Positions 1-6,060 of a stretch of 11,684 bases of DNA are shown in pieces; positions within the stretch are counted from its first letter, which is position 1; each line of letters opens with the position of its first letter. Position numbers and translations under genes: made by a program. The stretch covers positions 1-11,684 of the forward strand of contig CAIFEU010000081.1 of the NCBI GenBank assembly GCA_903789505.1. The letters are read 5' to 3'. The notes under the pieces were generated by a model. The model ran no database searches, had not been told where the DNA came from, and saw only the letters and a list, made by a program, of their open reading frames with translations. Source of the stretch: an uncultured Coriobacteriales bacterium. Its GTDB lineage: Bacteria; Actinomycetota; Coriobacteriia; Coriobacteriales; UMGS124.

Positions 1-178
1 CCCCGCCGCCGGGCGCGCCCGCACCGCCCTCGCCGGCCGCGCTGTCCGTCGCCGCGCTGGCGTCGGCCGAGGCCTCCTTGGCGCTCGCGACGTTGGCGAA
101 CGCCGCCGCGGCGGCGATGCCCGCCGCTCCCGTGGCGGCAGTCGTCAGGAACGCGCGACGGCTGAAGCTGCTCTGCAT
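1..178 (-). CDS. N-terminal fragment of a Tat-exported protein (probable exported oxidoreductase)
   Basis: The first 59 codons of a gene that runs off the left edge of the window. Seen: residues 6-12 read SRRAFLT, a twin-arginine motif, followed by an Ala-rich hydrophobic stretch and a likely cleavage site near residues 29-31 (ASA). After that comes a flexible Ala/Gly/Ser/Asp-rich stretch to the window edge. The start ATG at 178 has AAGGGG seven bases upstream; an ATG at 184 two codons earlier is an alternative. No catalytic domain is visible, so the product cannot be named. Inference: the gene is divergent from a membrane LuxR regulator (506-2332). In Eggerthellaceae that arrangement often pairs a sensor with an exported flavin or molybdopterin reductase, so this is most likely such an enzyme controlled by its neighbour. 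The reading frame and signal are secure; the function is not. Confidence 0.75.
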   Translation of the reverse strand, partial: MQSSFSRRAFLTTAATGAAGIAAAAAFANVASAKEASADASAATDSAAGEGGAGAPGGG

Positions 179-286
179 GCCCATACCCCTTGCCCCTTTC
201 CCTGTGGTGCGCGCCGCCCGCTGTGTCTCGCCGCCTGCGAGGGCGGCGCCGCCAGCGGCCGCGACGCGCTGCCGTGGACGTGACGC

Positions 287-315
287 TTCCGACGGTATGC
301 GATGTGGCCTACAAT
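287..315 (+). promoter_or_regulatory. Candidate sigma70-type promoter for the LuxR regulator
   Basis: TTCCGA (287-292) and TACAAT (310-315) are separated by 17 bases. The -10 is one mismatch from consensus; the -35 is weak. Transcription would start near 322 and leave a leader of roughly 180 bases before the ATG at 506. Assigned by eye only; the AT-rich island just downstream could hold other promoters in either direction. Confidence 0.35.
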
Positions 316-365
316 GTCTGTCGTTCCGTTCGTTTATTTTGTTTTCCGAGGTCAGACGGTATGCG
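291..365. repeat. Direct repeat GACGGTATGCG, two copies
   Basis: The 11-bp word GACGGTATGCG occurs at 291-301 and again at 355-365, 64 bp apart (about six helical turns). The first copy overlaps the -35/-10 spacer of the candidate promoter at 287-315; the second lies just beyond the AT-rich island. Both follow a TTCCGA sequence (287-292; and 345-350). Position between a LuxR regulator and its divergent neighbour suggests regulator half-sites, but this is inference. Confidence 0.45.
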
Positions 366-505
366 GGCCGCTTTGGCGCGCCGTCGCCGCCTGTCAAGCG
401 AAAGCGGGGCGCGCGTCTGCGAACGGCTCATCATTTTCATTGAGACATGCCCTGACCAGGCGATTCCTGGAGGGGCCTGCGCGGAGCTCTCGTGAGGGCG
501 GGCAG

Positions 506-2332
506 ATGGGGGACAGGGTCGTGAAGGGGCAGTCGGCTACGGTCGGGGGCGCGGCGAAGGGCGGCCGGGGAGGCGCCCGGTCTCGGCGCGCCACCCGGGG
601 CGAGGACGTCGCGATCGCGGTCGGGTTCGGGTGCGTGCTGGCGACCCTGCTCGTCCACACGTCGTCGGTCTCCCTGTTCCAGCGCTTCCCCAACGCCGAG
701 CTGTTCGCCGGCCCCGCCTCGCACGCCACGCTCCTGGCGAGCCTCGCGGTGTCGCTGCTCGGCGCCGTCGCCCTCGTCGTCGCGCGGCGCGTCACCCACG
801 CGAGCGGCGCCGAGCAGCCCGTTCCCGACTTGGCGCTGGCGGTCGCGGCGGGCGTGGCCTACCTGGCGGGGAGCGTCGCGTTCTGCCTGCTGCCGGGCAT
901 GGGCGAGGAGGCGCTGCCGCGCGGCGCGTGCGACGCCGTGGGAGCGGTCGCCGGGCTCGGGTGCGCGGCCGAGCTCGTCGCGTGGGGCAGGATCCTGCGC
1001 CGGTACGCCCTGGTGCCTGCCGCCGCGTCCGTCTCGTGCGCGGTGCTGGTGCAGTGCGCCGTGGACTGCCTCGTCGGGATTGCGCCCCTGGCCTGGGTGC
1101 CGTCGCTGTTCGTGGCGTGCGCGCTCGTCGCGGTTGCGGTCCCGGTCGTGCTGGCGGCGCGGGGCTCGGGCCGCGTGGGGCGTCGTCGCACCGCCTCCGC
1201 CTCTGCGGGTGGCCCGGACGCTGCGGGCGCCGTGGTGGGTCACGCCGACCCTGCCGCCGCGGCAGGCACCGCTGGCGCCGCCGGCGCGCCTGCGGCCGCG
1301 GCGGGCCCCGCTTCTGTGCGGCAGGCGGGCGCGTCGGCGGGGGTCAGGGGGTTCGTCAGCGTGCTCGCCGCCCCGGCGATCGGCCTCGTCCTGTTCGCGA
1401 TGATCATGTCGATGCGCGCGCAGCTGTTCGTGGAGGATATGCCCTACTACCTGGGCGCCCAGGCGCTCGTGGCGGCGGCGCTGCTCGCGTGCGCCGCGGT
1501 GCCACGGCTGCGCGGCGTCATCCCGATCGCCTACCGCAGCGTCATCCCCGCCTTGGCGGTGGTAGTGCTGGCGTTCTGCAGCGCGAGCATCGCGATCAAC
1601 GGCGGCAGCAGGTTCGACATCCGGCTCGTGTTCCTGCTGTACTGCTTCGCCGGCGTCCTCACGCTCGTTACGCTGGCGGGCGTCGCGCACGCGGCGGAGT
1701 TCCCCTCCGATCTGATCGTCCTGGTGGCGGCGGGGCTGTTCGCGCTCGTGACGCTCGGGGTGGGCTGGTTCATGCGCTTCGTCGGCCAGCCGGAGATTCG
1801 CGGGTTCGTCATGGTCGTGACCGGCCTGTACGCCGTCGCGATGACGCTGTACTCGCTGGCGAGGAGCGTCGCGGTGGAGCGGGGGATGTCGGAGGGCGCT
1901 CCCGGTGCCCTGCGGGGCGCCCCGTCGTGGGAGGGTGCACCCGGCGGCGTCGGGCGGGTCGCCGGTGAGACGCGCGCTGCTGCCGGTAGCTGCCCCGCGG
2001 GTCCGACGGACGCGGTGGGGGCAGGCGGTCAGCCGAACGGGGAGGCGCTGCCGGGCGCCGACGGCCGCGCGCAGGCTCCGAGCCTGGAGCGGCGCTGCGA
2101 CCAGATAGCCGAGCGATGCCGCCTCACCAACCGCGAGCGCGAGGTCCTCGGCTACCTGGCGCAGGGCCACAGCGCCGTCTACGTGAGCGAGGTCCTGCTC
2201 ATCTCGCCCAACACCGCGCGCACGCACGTGCACAACATCTATCGCAAGCTCGGCGTGGCGAGCCGCGAGGAGGTGCTCCTGCTCGTGCGCGGCCAAGGCG
2301 GGCCCGGGTCCGACCCCGGGCGGCGTGCCTAG
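506..2332 (+). CDS. Membrane-embedded LuxR-family transcriptional regulator, about 12 TM segments
   Basis: A 608-residue one-component regulator: a polytopic membrane sensor fused to a DNA-binding domain. Seen: two groups of about six hydrophobic segments (roughly residues 34-217 and 283-450), split by an Ala/Gly-rich, weakly charged linker (218-282). A second low-complexity Gly/Ala/Pro linker follows (455-525). The C-terminal LuxR-type helix-turn-helix lies at about 529-596, with the family pattern LTNREREVLGYLAQG, then SPNTARTHVHNIYRKLGV; the usual Val after the recognition-helix Thr is Ala here. Start ATG at 506 is preceded by GAGGG with a seven-base spacer; an in-frame start 204 bases upstream lacks a ribosome site and would add a non-homologous tail. 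No response-regulator receiver domain is present, so signalling is probably direct ligand sensing in or near the membrane. Divergence from the Tat-protein gene at 1-178 makes that gene the likely target. The family call is firm; the ligand is unknown. Confidence 0.9.
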   Translation: MGDRVVKGQSATVGGAAKGGRGGARSRRATRGEDVAIAVGFGCVLATLLVHTSSVSLFQRFPNAELFAGPASHATLLASLAVSLLGAVALVVARRVTHASGAEQPVPDLALAVAAGVAYLAGSVAFCLLPGMGEEALPRGACDAVGAVAGLGCAAELVAWGRILRRYALVPAAASVSCAVLVQCAVDCLVGIAPLAWVPSLFVACALVAVAVPVVLAARGSGRVGRRRTASASAGGPDAAGAVVGHADPAAAAGTAGAAGAPAAAAGPASVRQAGASAGVRGFVSVLAAPAIGLVLFAMIMSMRAQLFVEDMPYYLGAQALVAAALLACAAVPRLRGVIPIAYRSVIPALAVVVLAFCSASIAINGGSRFDIRLVFLLYCFAGVLTLVTLAGVAHAAEFPSDLIVLVAAGLFALVTLGVGWFMRFVGQPEIRGFVMVVTGLYAVAMTLYSLARSVAVERGMSEGAPGALRGAPSWEGAPGGVGRVAGETRAAAGSCPAGPTDAVGAGGQPNGEALPGADGRAQAPSLERRCDQIAERCRLTNREREVLGYLAQGHSAVYVSEVLLISPNTARTHVHNIYRKLGVASREEVLLLVRGQGGPGSDPGRRA

Positions 2333-2369
2333 GGCGGCGCACGTCGCCCGCCCGGCGCCCCGGCCGCCC

Positions 2370-2410
2370 GCGCCGGCACGGGCGTTGCCCAGCGCAGTCC
2401 GTGCCGGCGC
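2370..2410. terminator. Hairpin between convergent genes, probable bidirectional terminator
   Basis: GCGCCGGCACGG (2370-2381) and CCGTGCCGGCGC (2399-2410) form a perfect 12-bp inverted repeat around a 17-base loop. The loop itself contains the near-complementary GCGTTG and CAGCGC. It lies between the 3' ends of the LuxR gene (stop 2332) and the minus-strand flavoprotein (stop 2416). No T-tract follows on either strand, so factor-independent termination is not certain. Confidence 0.6.
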
Positions 2411-2415
2411 CCAGC

Positions 2416-3051
2416 CTAGCGCACGAAGTTCGTGACCTCGCCGTACTCGCTCGCCGGGCGCGCGAACCCGCTTGCCTTGCCGAGCTCGATGCACTTGAGC
2501 AGCCACGCCATGTTGTGCGCGACGTTGCGCATCGTTTGCATGCCCTCGGGGTCCTGCTCGACCTCGCCCTGCATCTGGCCGTAGGCGATGTTCCAGTAGG
2601 TGGAGCTCACGACGGGCATCTCCGAGATGCCGAAGTACTTGTTCATGACGTCGAACGACGTCGTGGCCCCGCCGCGGCGTGCGACCGAGACCGACGCCGC
2701 GGGCTTGTGGCGGAACGCCCCGCTGCCGCCGCCCGAGTAGAACGCGCGGTCCAGGAACGACAGCACCTGTCCGGCGGGGTGCGCGTAGTACACCGGTGTG
2801 CCGAACACGAAGCCGTCGGCGCCGCGAGCCTTGTCGACGAACTCGTTGACCGCGTCGTCGTCGAAGATGCACCTGCCCGTGTCGTGGCACTTGCGGCATC
2901 CGATGCACCCGCGCACGGGCTTGGCGCCCAGCTGCACGATCTCGGATTCGACGCCCTCGCCCTTCAGCGTGTCGGCAATTTCCTCCAGCGCCCGCTCGGT
3001 GTTGCCGTGGGGGTGGGGGCTCCCGTTGAGCATGAGGACCTTTAGGGTCAT
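2416..3051 (-). CDS. Iron-sulfur flavoprotein (Isf)-like NAD(P)H-dependent FMN reductase, flavodoxin family
   Basis: 211 residues with a flavodoxin-like fold. Seen: an N-terminal beta strand followed by the FMN phosphate loop GSPHPHGNT (10-18), a compact cysteine motif C49-x2-C52-x2-C55-x5-C61, then GTPVYYAHPAGQ (about 84-95), typical of FMN_red proteins near the isoalloxazine ring. Known: the CX2CX2CX4-7C spacing marks archaeal and bacterial Isf proteins, which hold FMN and a [4Fe-4S] cluster and move electrons between ferredoxin-type donors and acceptors; some have been reported to reduce O2 and H2O2. Start ATG at 3051 has AAGGAGAGGAA about ten bases upstream. It lies 57 bp downstream of the small membrane protein gene on the same strand, so the two are probably cotranscribed. 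Nearness to two flavodiiron genes suggests redox defence. Alternative: a general quinone or drug NAD(P)H reductase. The fold and cofactor call are strong; the partner is unknown. Confidence 0.88.
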   Translation of the reverse strand: MTLKVLMLNGSPHPHGNTERALEEIADTLKGEGVESEIVQLGAKPVRGCIGCRKCHDTGRCIFDDDAVNEFVDKARGADGFVFGTPVYYAHPAGQVLSFLDRAFYSGGGSGAFRHKPAASVSVARRGGATTSFDVMNKYFGISEMPVVSSTYWNIAYGQMQGEVEQDPEGMQTMRNVAHNMAWLLKCIELGKASGFARPASEYGEVTNFVR

Positions 3052-3108
3052 GGTTGCGCGCTTCCTCTCCTTGTTTGTTGTCGAGACCGACCGGGCGGCC
3101 TCGCGTGC

Positions 3109-3393
3109 CTAGATCCAGCAGGCCATGCCGAACAGCGCGCCGCACGACGCGAGTCCGAGCAGCGCGATGCCCAGCACGATGGCGTTGAGCACGATGCCGG
3201 TGATCGCCTGGCCGTGCCCGTCGGCGCCCGCCGGGCAGCCGCCCAGCCCGACGATCGCCAGGACGAGCCCGACGATCGAGAGCGGCACGCATATCCACGA
3301 CGTCATGACGAGCCCGCCGATCACGACGAAGACGGCGGAGACGATCCCCAGGACCATCCCCGCCGTCGAAAGGGCAACTCCGCGTGAGTTCAT
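3109..3393 (-). CDS. Small membrane protein, DUF4190-like
   Basis: 94 residues, nearly all hydrophobic, with about three membrane segments: roughly 8-30, 33-51 and 64-90. The short repeats GMVLGIVSAVF, GLVLAIVGL and AITGIVLNAIVLGIALLG resemble the Gly-Ile/Val-rich hairpins of DUF4190-type proteins, whose function is not known. Start ATG at 3393 was chosen over an upstream in-frame ATG because an ideal AGGAGGAA sits seven bases before it, and the upstream stretch is Arg/Pro-rich and unlike the rest. The protein ends CWI and contains several Cys (residues 35, 53, 84, 92). It is the first gene of a likely two-gene unit with the Isf-like reductase. Inference: it could help anchor or assist that enzyme, but nothing in the sequence proves it. 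Confidence 0.75.
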   Translation of the reverse strand: MNSRGVALSTAGMVLGIVSAVFVVIGGLVMTSWICVPLSIVGLVLAIVGLGGCPAGADGHGQAITGIVLNAIVLGIALLGLASCGALFGMACWI

Positions 3394-3507
3394 CGTCGAT
3401 TCCTCCTCGAGGCGCCGGCGTCGTGCCGGGCCGCTTCGCCGTCTGAATGTCAGGGTGATTGGCCCATCTGTACCCCGGGGGGTGCCCCGAGGCGTCACCC
3501 GCCCGCG

Positions 3508-3513
3508 ATTGTA
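3508..3513 (-). promoter_or_regulatory. Candidate -10 element for the DUF4190-like/Isf-like unit
   Basis: On the minus strand TACAAT occupies 3513-3508, one mismatch from the -10 consensus. It sits in a brief lower-GC stretch about 115 bases upstream of the start at 3393. No convincing -35 lies 16-18 bases further up. The same TACAAT hexamer is used in the candidate promoter at 310-315. Confidence 0.3.
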
Positions 3514-3765
3514 CCGTTCCTTGACGAAATGCCCTCAGCCGCCGGCTGTCCATCTCGCGACGTGCCCCGACGTGCCGCCGATCGCAGCCTTGGCGCGCCG
3601 CCGGTCGCCGTCCTCGACGCGGCCCTGACGCTCCCGCCGTCGCGCGTCGCGCCCCCTGCGACCGCGCGCCCGCCGTGGACCCCGACGCCCTCGCAGCTGG
3701 CGTCCTCCCACGGGCCGCACGCAGCGCAAACGGGGCACGCTGACGGAGATTGTCCCCTGTGATAA

Positions 3766-3800
3766 CCGACAAGTGACGTCCAGTGGCGTACACTGTGGAC
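3766..3800 (+). promoter_or_regulatory. Candidate promoter with overlapping dyad for the exported flavodiiron gene
   Basis: CCGACA (3766-3771) and TACACT (3789-3794) are 17 bases apart, a fair sigma70-like promoter. The -10 lies inside a dyad: CAGTG-GCGTA-CACTG (3781-3795), flanked by GTCCA (3778-3782) and TGGAC (3796-3800). A dimeric regulator bound here would block or reposition polymerase, so an operator is plausible. It does not match the CRP/FNR consensus (TTGAT-N4-ATCAA). Confidence 0.4.
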
Positions 3801-4068
3801 TGTTCGTGAAGCGCGCTGGAGAGCTGGGGAGGGACGGCTCGGGGTTGTCGCATGCCGACACGCAGCGCACGGCGACGACTGCCCCCGACTCGCCTGCGGC
3901 CACGCGGCCGCCGACGGCCCGACGGCGTCGGCTCGCCCCCGCTGTCCGAACGGCGCATGGCGCGTCCCCGCGGTGCATCACGCCCACCCCCTCGCGAAGC
4001 GACGCTTCGCTCTCGATTGCTGCCTCCCGCCGCTCGGCGGAAGGCCAACGAAAACAGGAGGGGCATAC

Positions 4069-5709
4069 ATGGAAAGCAACACCTCGCGTCGCACCTTCAT
4101 CAAGGCCGCGGCTGGCGCCACGGCGGCGACCGCCGCGGTGGCGGCCGCCAGCACCATGGGCGGGCAGCAGGCTCAGGCCCAGGAGGCCGCGACGAGCGCG
4201 CCCAAGCTCAACGACATGTTCGCCGGCCGCGGCAACGCCCGCCAGGTCACCGACGACATCTGGTGGGTCGGCGCAGCCGACAAGCGCCTGGCGCTGTTCG
4301 AGAACGCCTACCCGCTTGAGCAGGGCATGACCTACAACTCCTACCTGGTCATGGACGACAAGGTCGCGCTGATCGACACCGTCGACCGCGCGGTGGTGGG
4401 CCAGTACCTCGAGAACCTCAACGCCGTGCTCGACGGCCGCTCCGTGGACTACCTGGTCGTCGACCACATGGAGCCCGACCACAGCTCCGCCATCGACCTC
4501 ATGATCTCCAAGTTCCCTAACATCCAGATCGTGACCAGCGCCAAGGGCGCCGCGCTGATCGGCCAGTTCTTCGAGACCGACATCTCCGACCGCCTCGTCA
4601 CCGTCGCCGAAGGCGACACGCTCGAGCTGGGCGCCCACACGCTGAGCTTCGTCGAGGCGCCGATGGTGCACTGGCCCGAGGTCCTCATGGCCTACGACGC
4701 CGCGTCGGGCGTGCTGTTCAGCGCCGACGCGTTCGGCTCGTTCAACTCGCTGGACGGCAACATCTTCGCCGACCAGGTCGACTACGACAACGACTGGATG
4801 CCCGAGGCGCGCCGCTTCTACACCAACATCGTGGGCAAGTACGGCCCGCAGGTGCAGGCGGCGCTCGAGAAGGCGTCGACGCTCGACATCAAGTTCATCT
4901 GCTCCACGCACGGCCTGGTGTGGCGCAAGGACACGGACAAGATCCTGGACAAGTACACGCACTGGGCGACCTATGAGCCCGAGGACAAGGCCGTCGTGAT
5001 CTACTATGGCTCGATCTACGGCGGGACCGAGAACGCCGCCAACATCCTCGCCACCAAGCTGTCCGAGGAGGGCATCTCCAACGTCAAGGTGTACGACGTC
5101 GCCAAGACGCACAAGTCGTGGCTGCTCGCCGAGGCGTTCCGTGCCAGCCACCTGGTGTTCTGCAGCTGCACCTACAACATGGGCATCTTCACGCCGATGA
5201 AGGAGCTGCTCAACTACCTGGTCGACCACAACATGCAGAACCGCCACGTCTCGTTCGTGGAGAACGGCTCCTGGCAGCCGGTTGCCGCCGGCCTGATGCG
5301 CAACATCGTGGCGCAGATGTCCGACATGACGCTGGTCGGGTCCGACATCACGCTGATGTCGACGGTGAGTGACCAGAACGTCGAGGAGCTCGGCACGCTG
5401 GCCAAGCAGATCGCCGCGTCGGTCAACGGCGACGACAGCAGCTCCGACCTGCTGACCATGGCCGACGGCGCCACCAACGTCTCCGCCGGCGACGTGATGC
5501 ACACCAACGCCGACACCGCCGCCCAGGCGGCGGCGCCCAGCGCCGCGGCGTCCTCCGCGGCCGAGTCCGCCTCCGCTGGCACCTCGGGCGGCGCGTCGCA
5601 GTGGAAGTGCAAGATCTGCGGCTACGTCTACGAGGGCGATTCCCTGCCGGCGGACTTCGTCTGCCCGATTTGCGGCGCCAGCGCCGACGAGTTCGAGAAG
5701 ATCGCCTAA
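4069..5709 (+). CDS. Tat-exported flavodiiron protein with C-terminal rubredoxin domain (flavorubredoxin-like)
   Basis: 546 residues. Flavodiiron proteins reduce O2 to water or NO to N2O at a non-heme diiron site fed by FMN. Seen in order: a Tat signal (S6-R-R-T-F-I-K12, Ala-rich core, likely cleavage after A37); a metallo-beta-lactamase-like domain (about 60-300) with the complete ligand set H133-x-E135-x-D137-H138, H201, D220, H281; a flavodoxin domain (about 307-450) with FMN loop GSIYGGTENAA (314-324); an Ala/Ser-rich linker (about 480-510); and a short rubredoxin with C514-x2-C517 and C532-x2-C535. The E. coli NorV flavorubredoxin has the same domain order but no signal peptide. The gap between the cysteine pairs is only 14 residues, closer to the rubrerythrin type than to standalone rubredoxin. 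Start ATG at 4069 has AGGAGGGG five bases before it; upstream in-frame sequence is unrelated. Tat export would suit a protein folded with FMN and iron before transport. The electron donor outside the membrane is unknown. Confidence 0.95.
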   Translation: MESNTSRRTFIKAAAGATAATAAVAAASTMGGQQAQAQEAATSAPKLNDMFAGRGNARQVTDDIWWVGAADKRLALFENAYPLEQGMTYNSYLVMDDKVALIDTVDRAVVGQYLENLNAVLDGRSVDYLVVDHMEPDHSSAIDLMISKFPNIQIVTSAKGAALIGQFFETDISDRLVTVAEGDTLELGAHTLSFVEAPMVHWPEVLMAYDAASGVLFSADAFGSFNSLDGNIFADQVDYDNDWMPEARRFYTNIVGKYGPQVQAALEKASTLDIKFICSTHGLVWRKDTDKILDKYTHWATYEPEDKAVVIYYGSIYGGTENAANILATKLSEEGISNVKVYDVAKTHKSWLLAEAFRASHLVFCSCTYNMGIFTPMKELLNYLVDHNMQNRHVSFVENGSWQPVAAGLMRNIVAQMSDMTLVGSDITLMSTVSDQNVEELGTLAKQIAASVNGDDSSSDLLTMADGATNVSAGDVMHTNADTAAQAAAPSAAASSAAESASAGTSGGASQWKCKICGYVYEGDSLPADFVCPICGASADEFEKIA

Positions 5710-5713
5710 GCAG

Positions 5714-5765
5714 CCAGGCAGGCCCGGGCGACGCGAGCGGGCACGGCCCCGCCGCGCCTGCCTGG
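5714..5765. repeat. 10-bp inverted repeat just after the flavorubredoxin stop
   Basis: CCAGGCAGGC (5714-5723) and GCCTGCCTGG (5756-5765) are perfect complements separated by 32 bases. It starts five bases after the stop codon and could be the first part of a terminator or an RNA 3'-end stabiliser. The long loop makes it a weaker candidate than the hairpin at 5801-5841. Confidence 0.4.
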
Positions 5766-5800
5766 GCGCCCGGCCCGTCGGGCGAGGGCGCGAGCGGCAG

Positions 5801-5841
5801 AGGGGCGGGGAGCGGCCCGAGTGAGGGGGCTCCCCGCCCCT
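5801..5841. terminator. Strong GC hairpin between the two flavodiiron genes
   Basis: AGGGGCGGGGAGC (5801-5813) pairs perfectly with GCTCCCCGCCCCT (5829-5841), a 13-bp stem with a 15-base loop, followed by CGTCGTCTCT, which is only mildly T-rich. It is the best terminator candidate in the window and separates the two flavodiiron genes into different transcription units. Read on the minus strand, its outer flank is GACGACGAGGGGCGGGG, which recurs at the window's right end before a poly-G run. Confidence 0.65.
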
Positions 5842-5960
5842 CGTCGTCTCTGCGCGGCGTGCGCGCGGGCTCGGGTGGCGCACGGGAGCATCGGCGCGGC
5901 ATGCGTGCGGGCGCCCATGCCTGGCGTGGGGGTCGGCGCACGTATCAGGCGCGCGTAACG

Positions 5961-5966
5961 TATAAG
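5961..5966 (+). promoter_or_regulatory. Candidate -10 element for the second flavodiiron gene
   Basis: TATAAG (5961-5966) sits in GTAACGTATAAGATGG, an AT-rich spot within very GC-rich intergenic DNA downstream of the terminator. It would give a leader of about 88 bases before the ATG at 6061. No good -35 hexamer lies 17 bases upstream. The rest of the 5710-6060 gap holds the two inverted repeats already listed and no gene. Confidence 0.35.
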
Positions 5967-6060
5967 ATGGCAGGGTTCAGGACGGGCATGCCCGCCCCGG
6001 CCCGCGCGGGGGGATTGCGGCGCGGGGTAGGGGCGAGGCGGGACGAAAGGGGCGCACGGC

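Larger units (their letters stand above)
179..505. other. Divergent intergenic region between Tat-protein gene and LuxR regulator
   Basis: About 327 bases without a convincing gene. Most is GC-rich, but 300-350 holds an AT-rich island (TTTATTTTGTTTTCC near 334-348) that stands out and is the likely site of promoters for both directions. It also holds a promoter-like element and an 11-bp direct repeat, listed separately. Short open frames crossing it lack ribosome binding sites. Confidence 0.6.
3394..4068. other. Divergent intergenic region before the exported flavodiiron gene
   Basis: About 675 bases with no gene I can support; open frames through it lack ribosome sites and recognisable domains. 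It holds likely promoters in both directions (listed separately). In the leader of the downstream gene are several small inverted repeats: TGTCG/CGACA (3846-3850/3856-3860), GCGAAGC/GCTTCGC around a GAC loop (3994-4010), and CCGCCG/CGGCGG (4027-4040). If transcription begins near 3801, the leader is about 268 bases, long enough for post-transcriptional control, but I recognise no riboswitch class. Confidence 0.55.

Noticed and set aside
437..4066. A 1209-codon open frame on the minus strand across the LuxR gene, the Isf-like gene and the intergenic region
   Set aside because: It is antisense or out of frame to well-supported genes, is Arg/Gly/Ala/Pro-rich with no recognisable domain, and reflects the lack of stop codons in high-GC DNA.
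3535..5883. A 782-codon open frame antisense to the exported flavodiiron gene
   Set aside because: Its composition (Val, Gly, Asp, His, Arg-rich) is that of an antisense shadow, and the opposite strand encodes a complete, motif-perfect enzyme.
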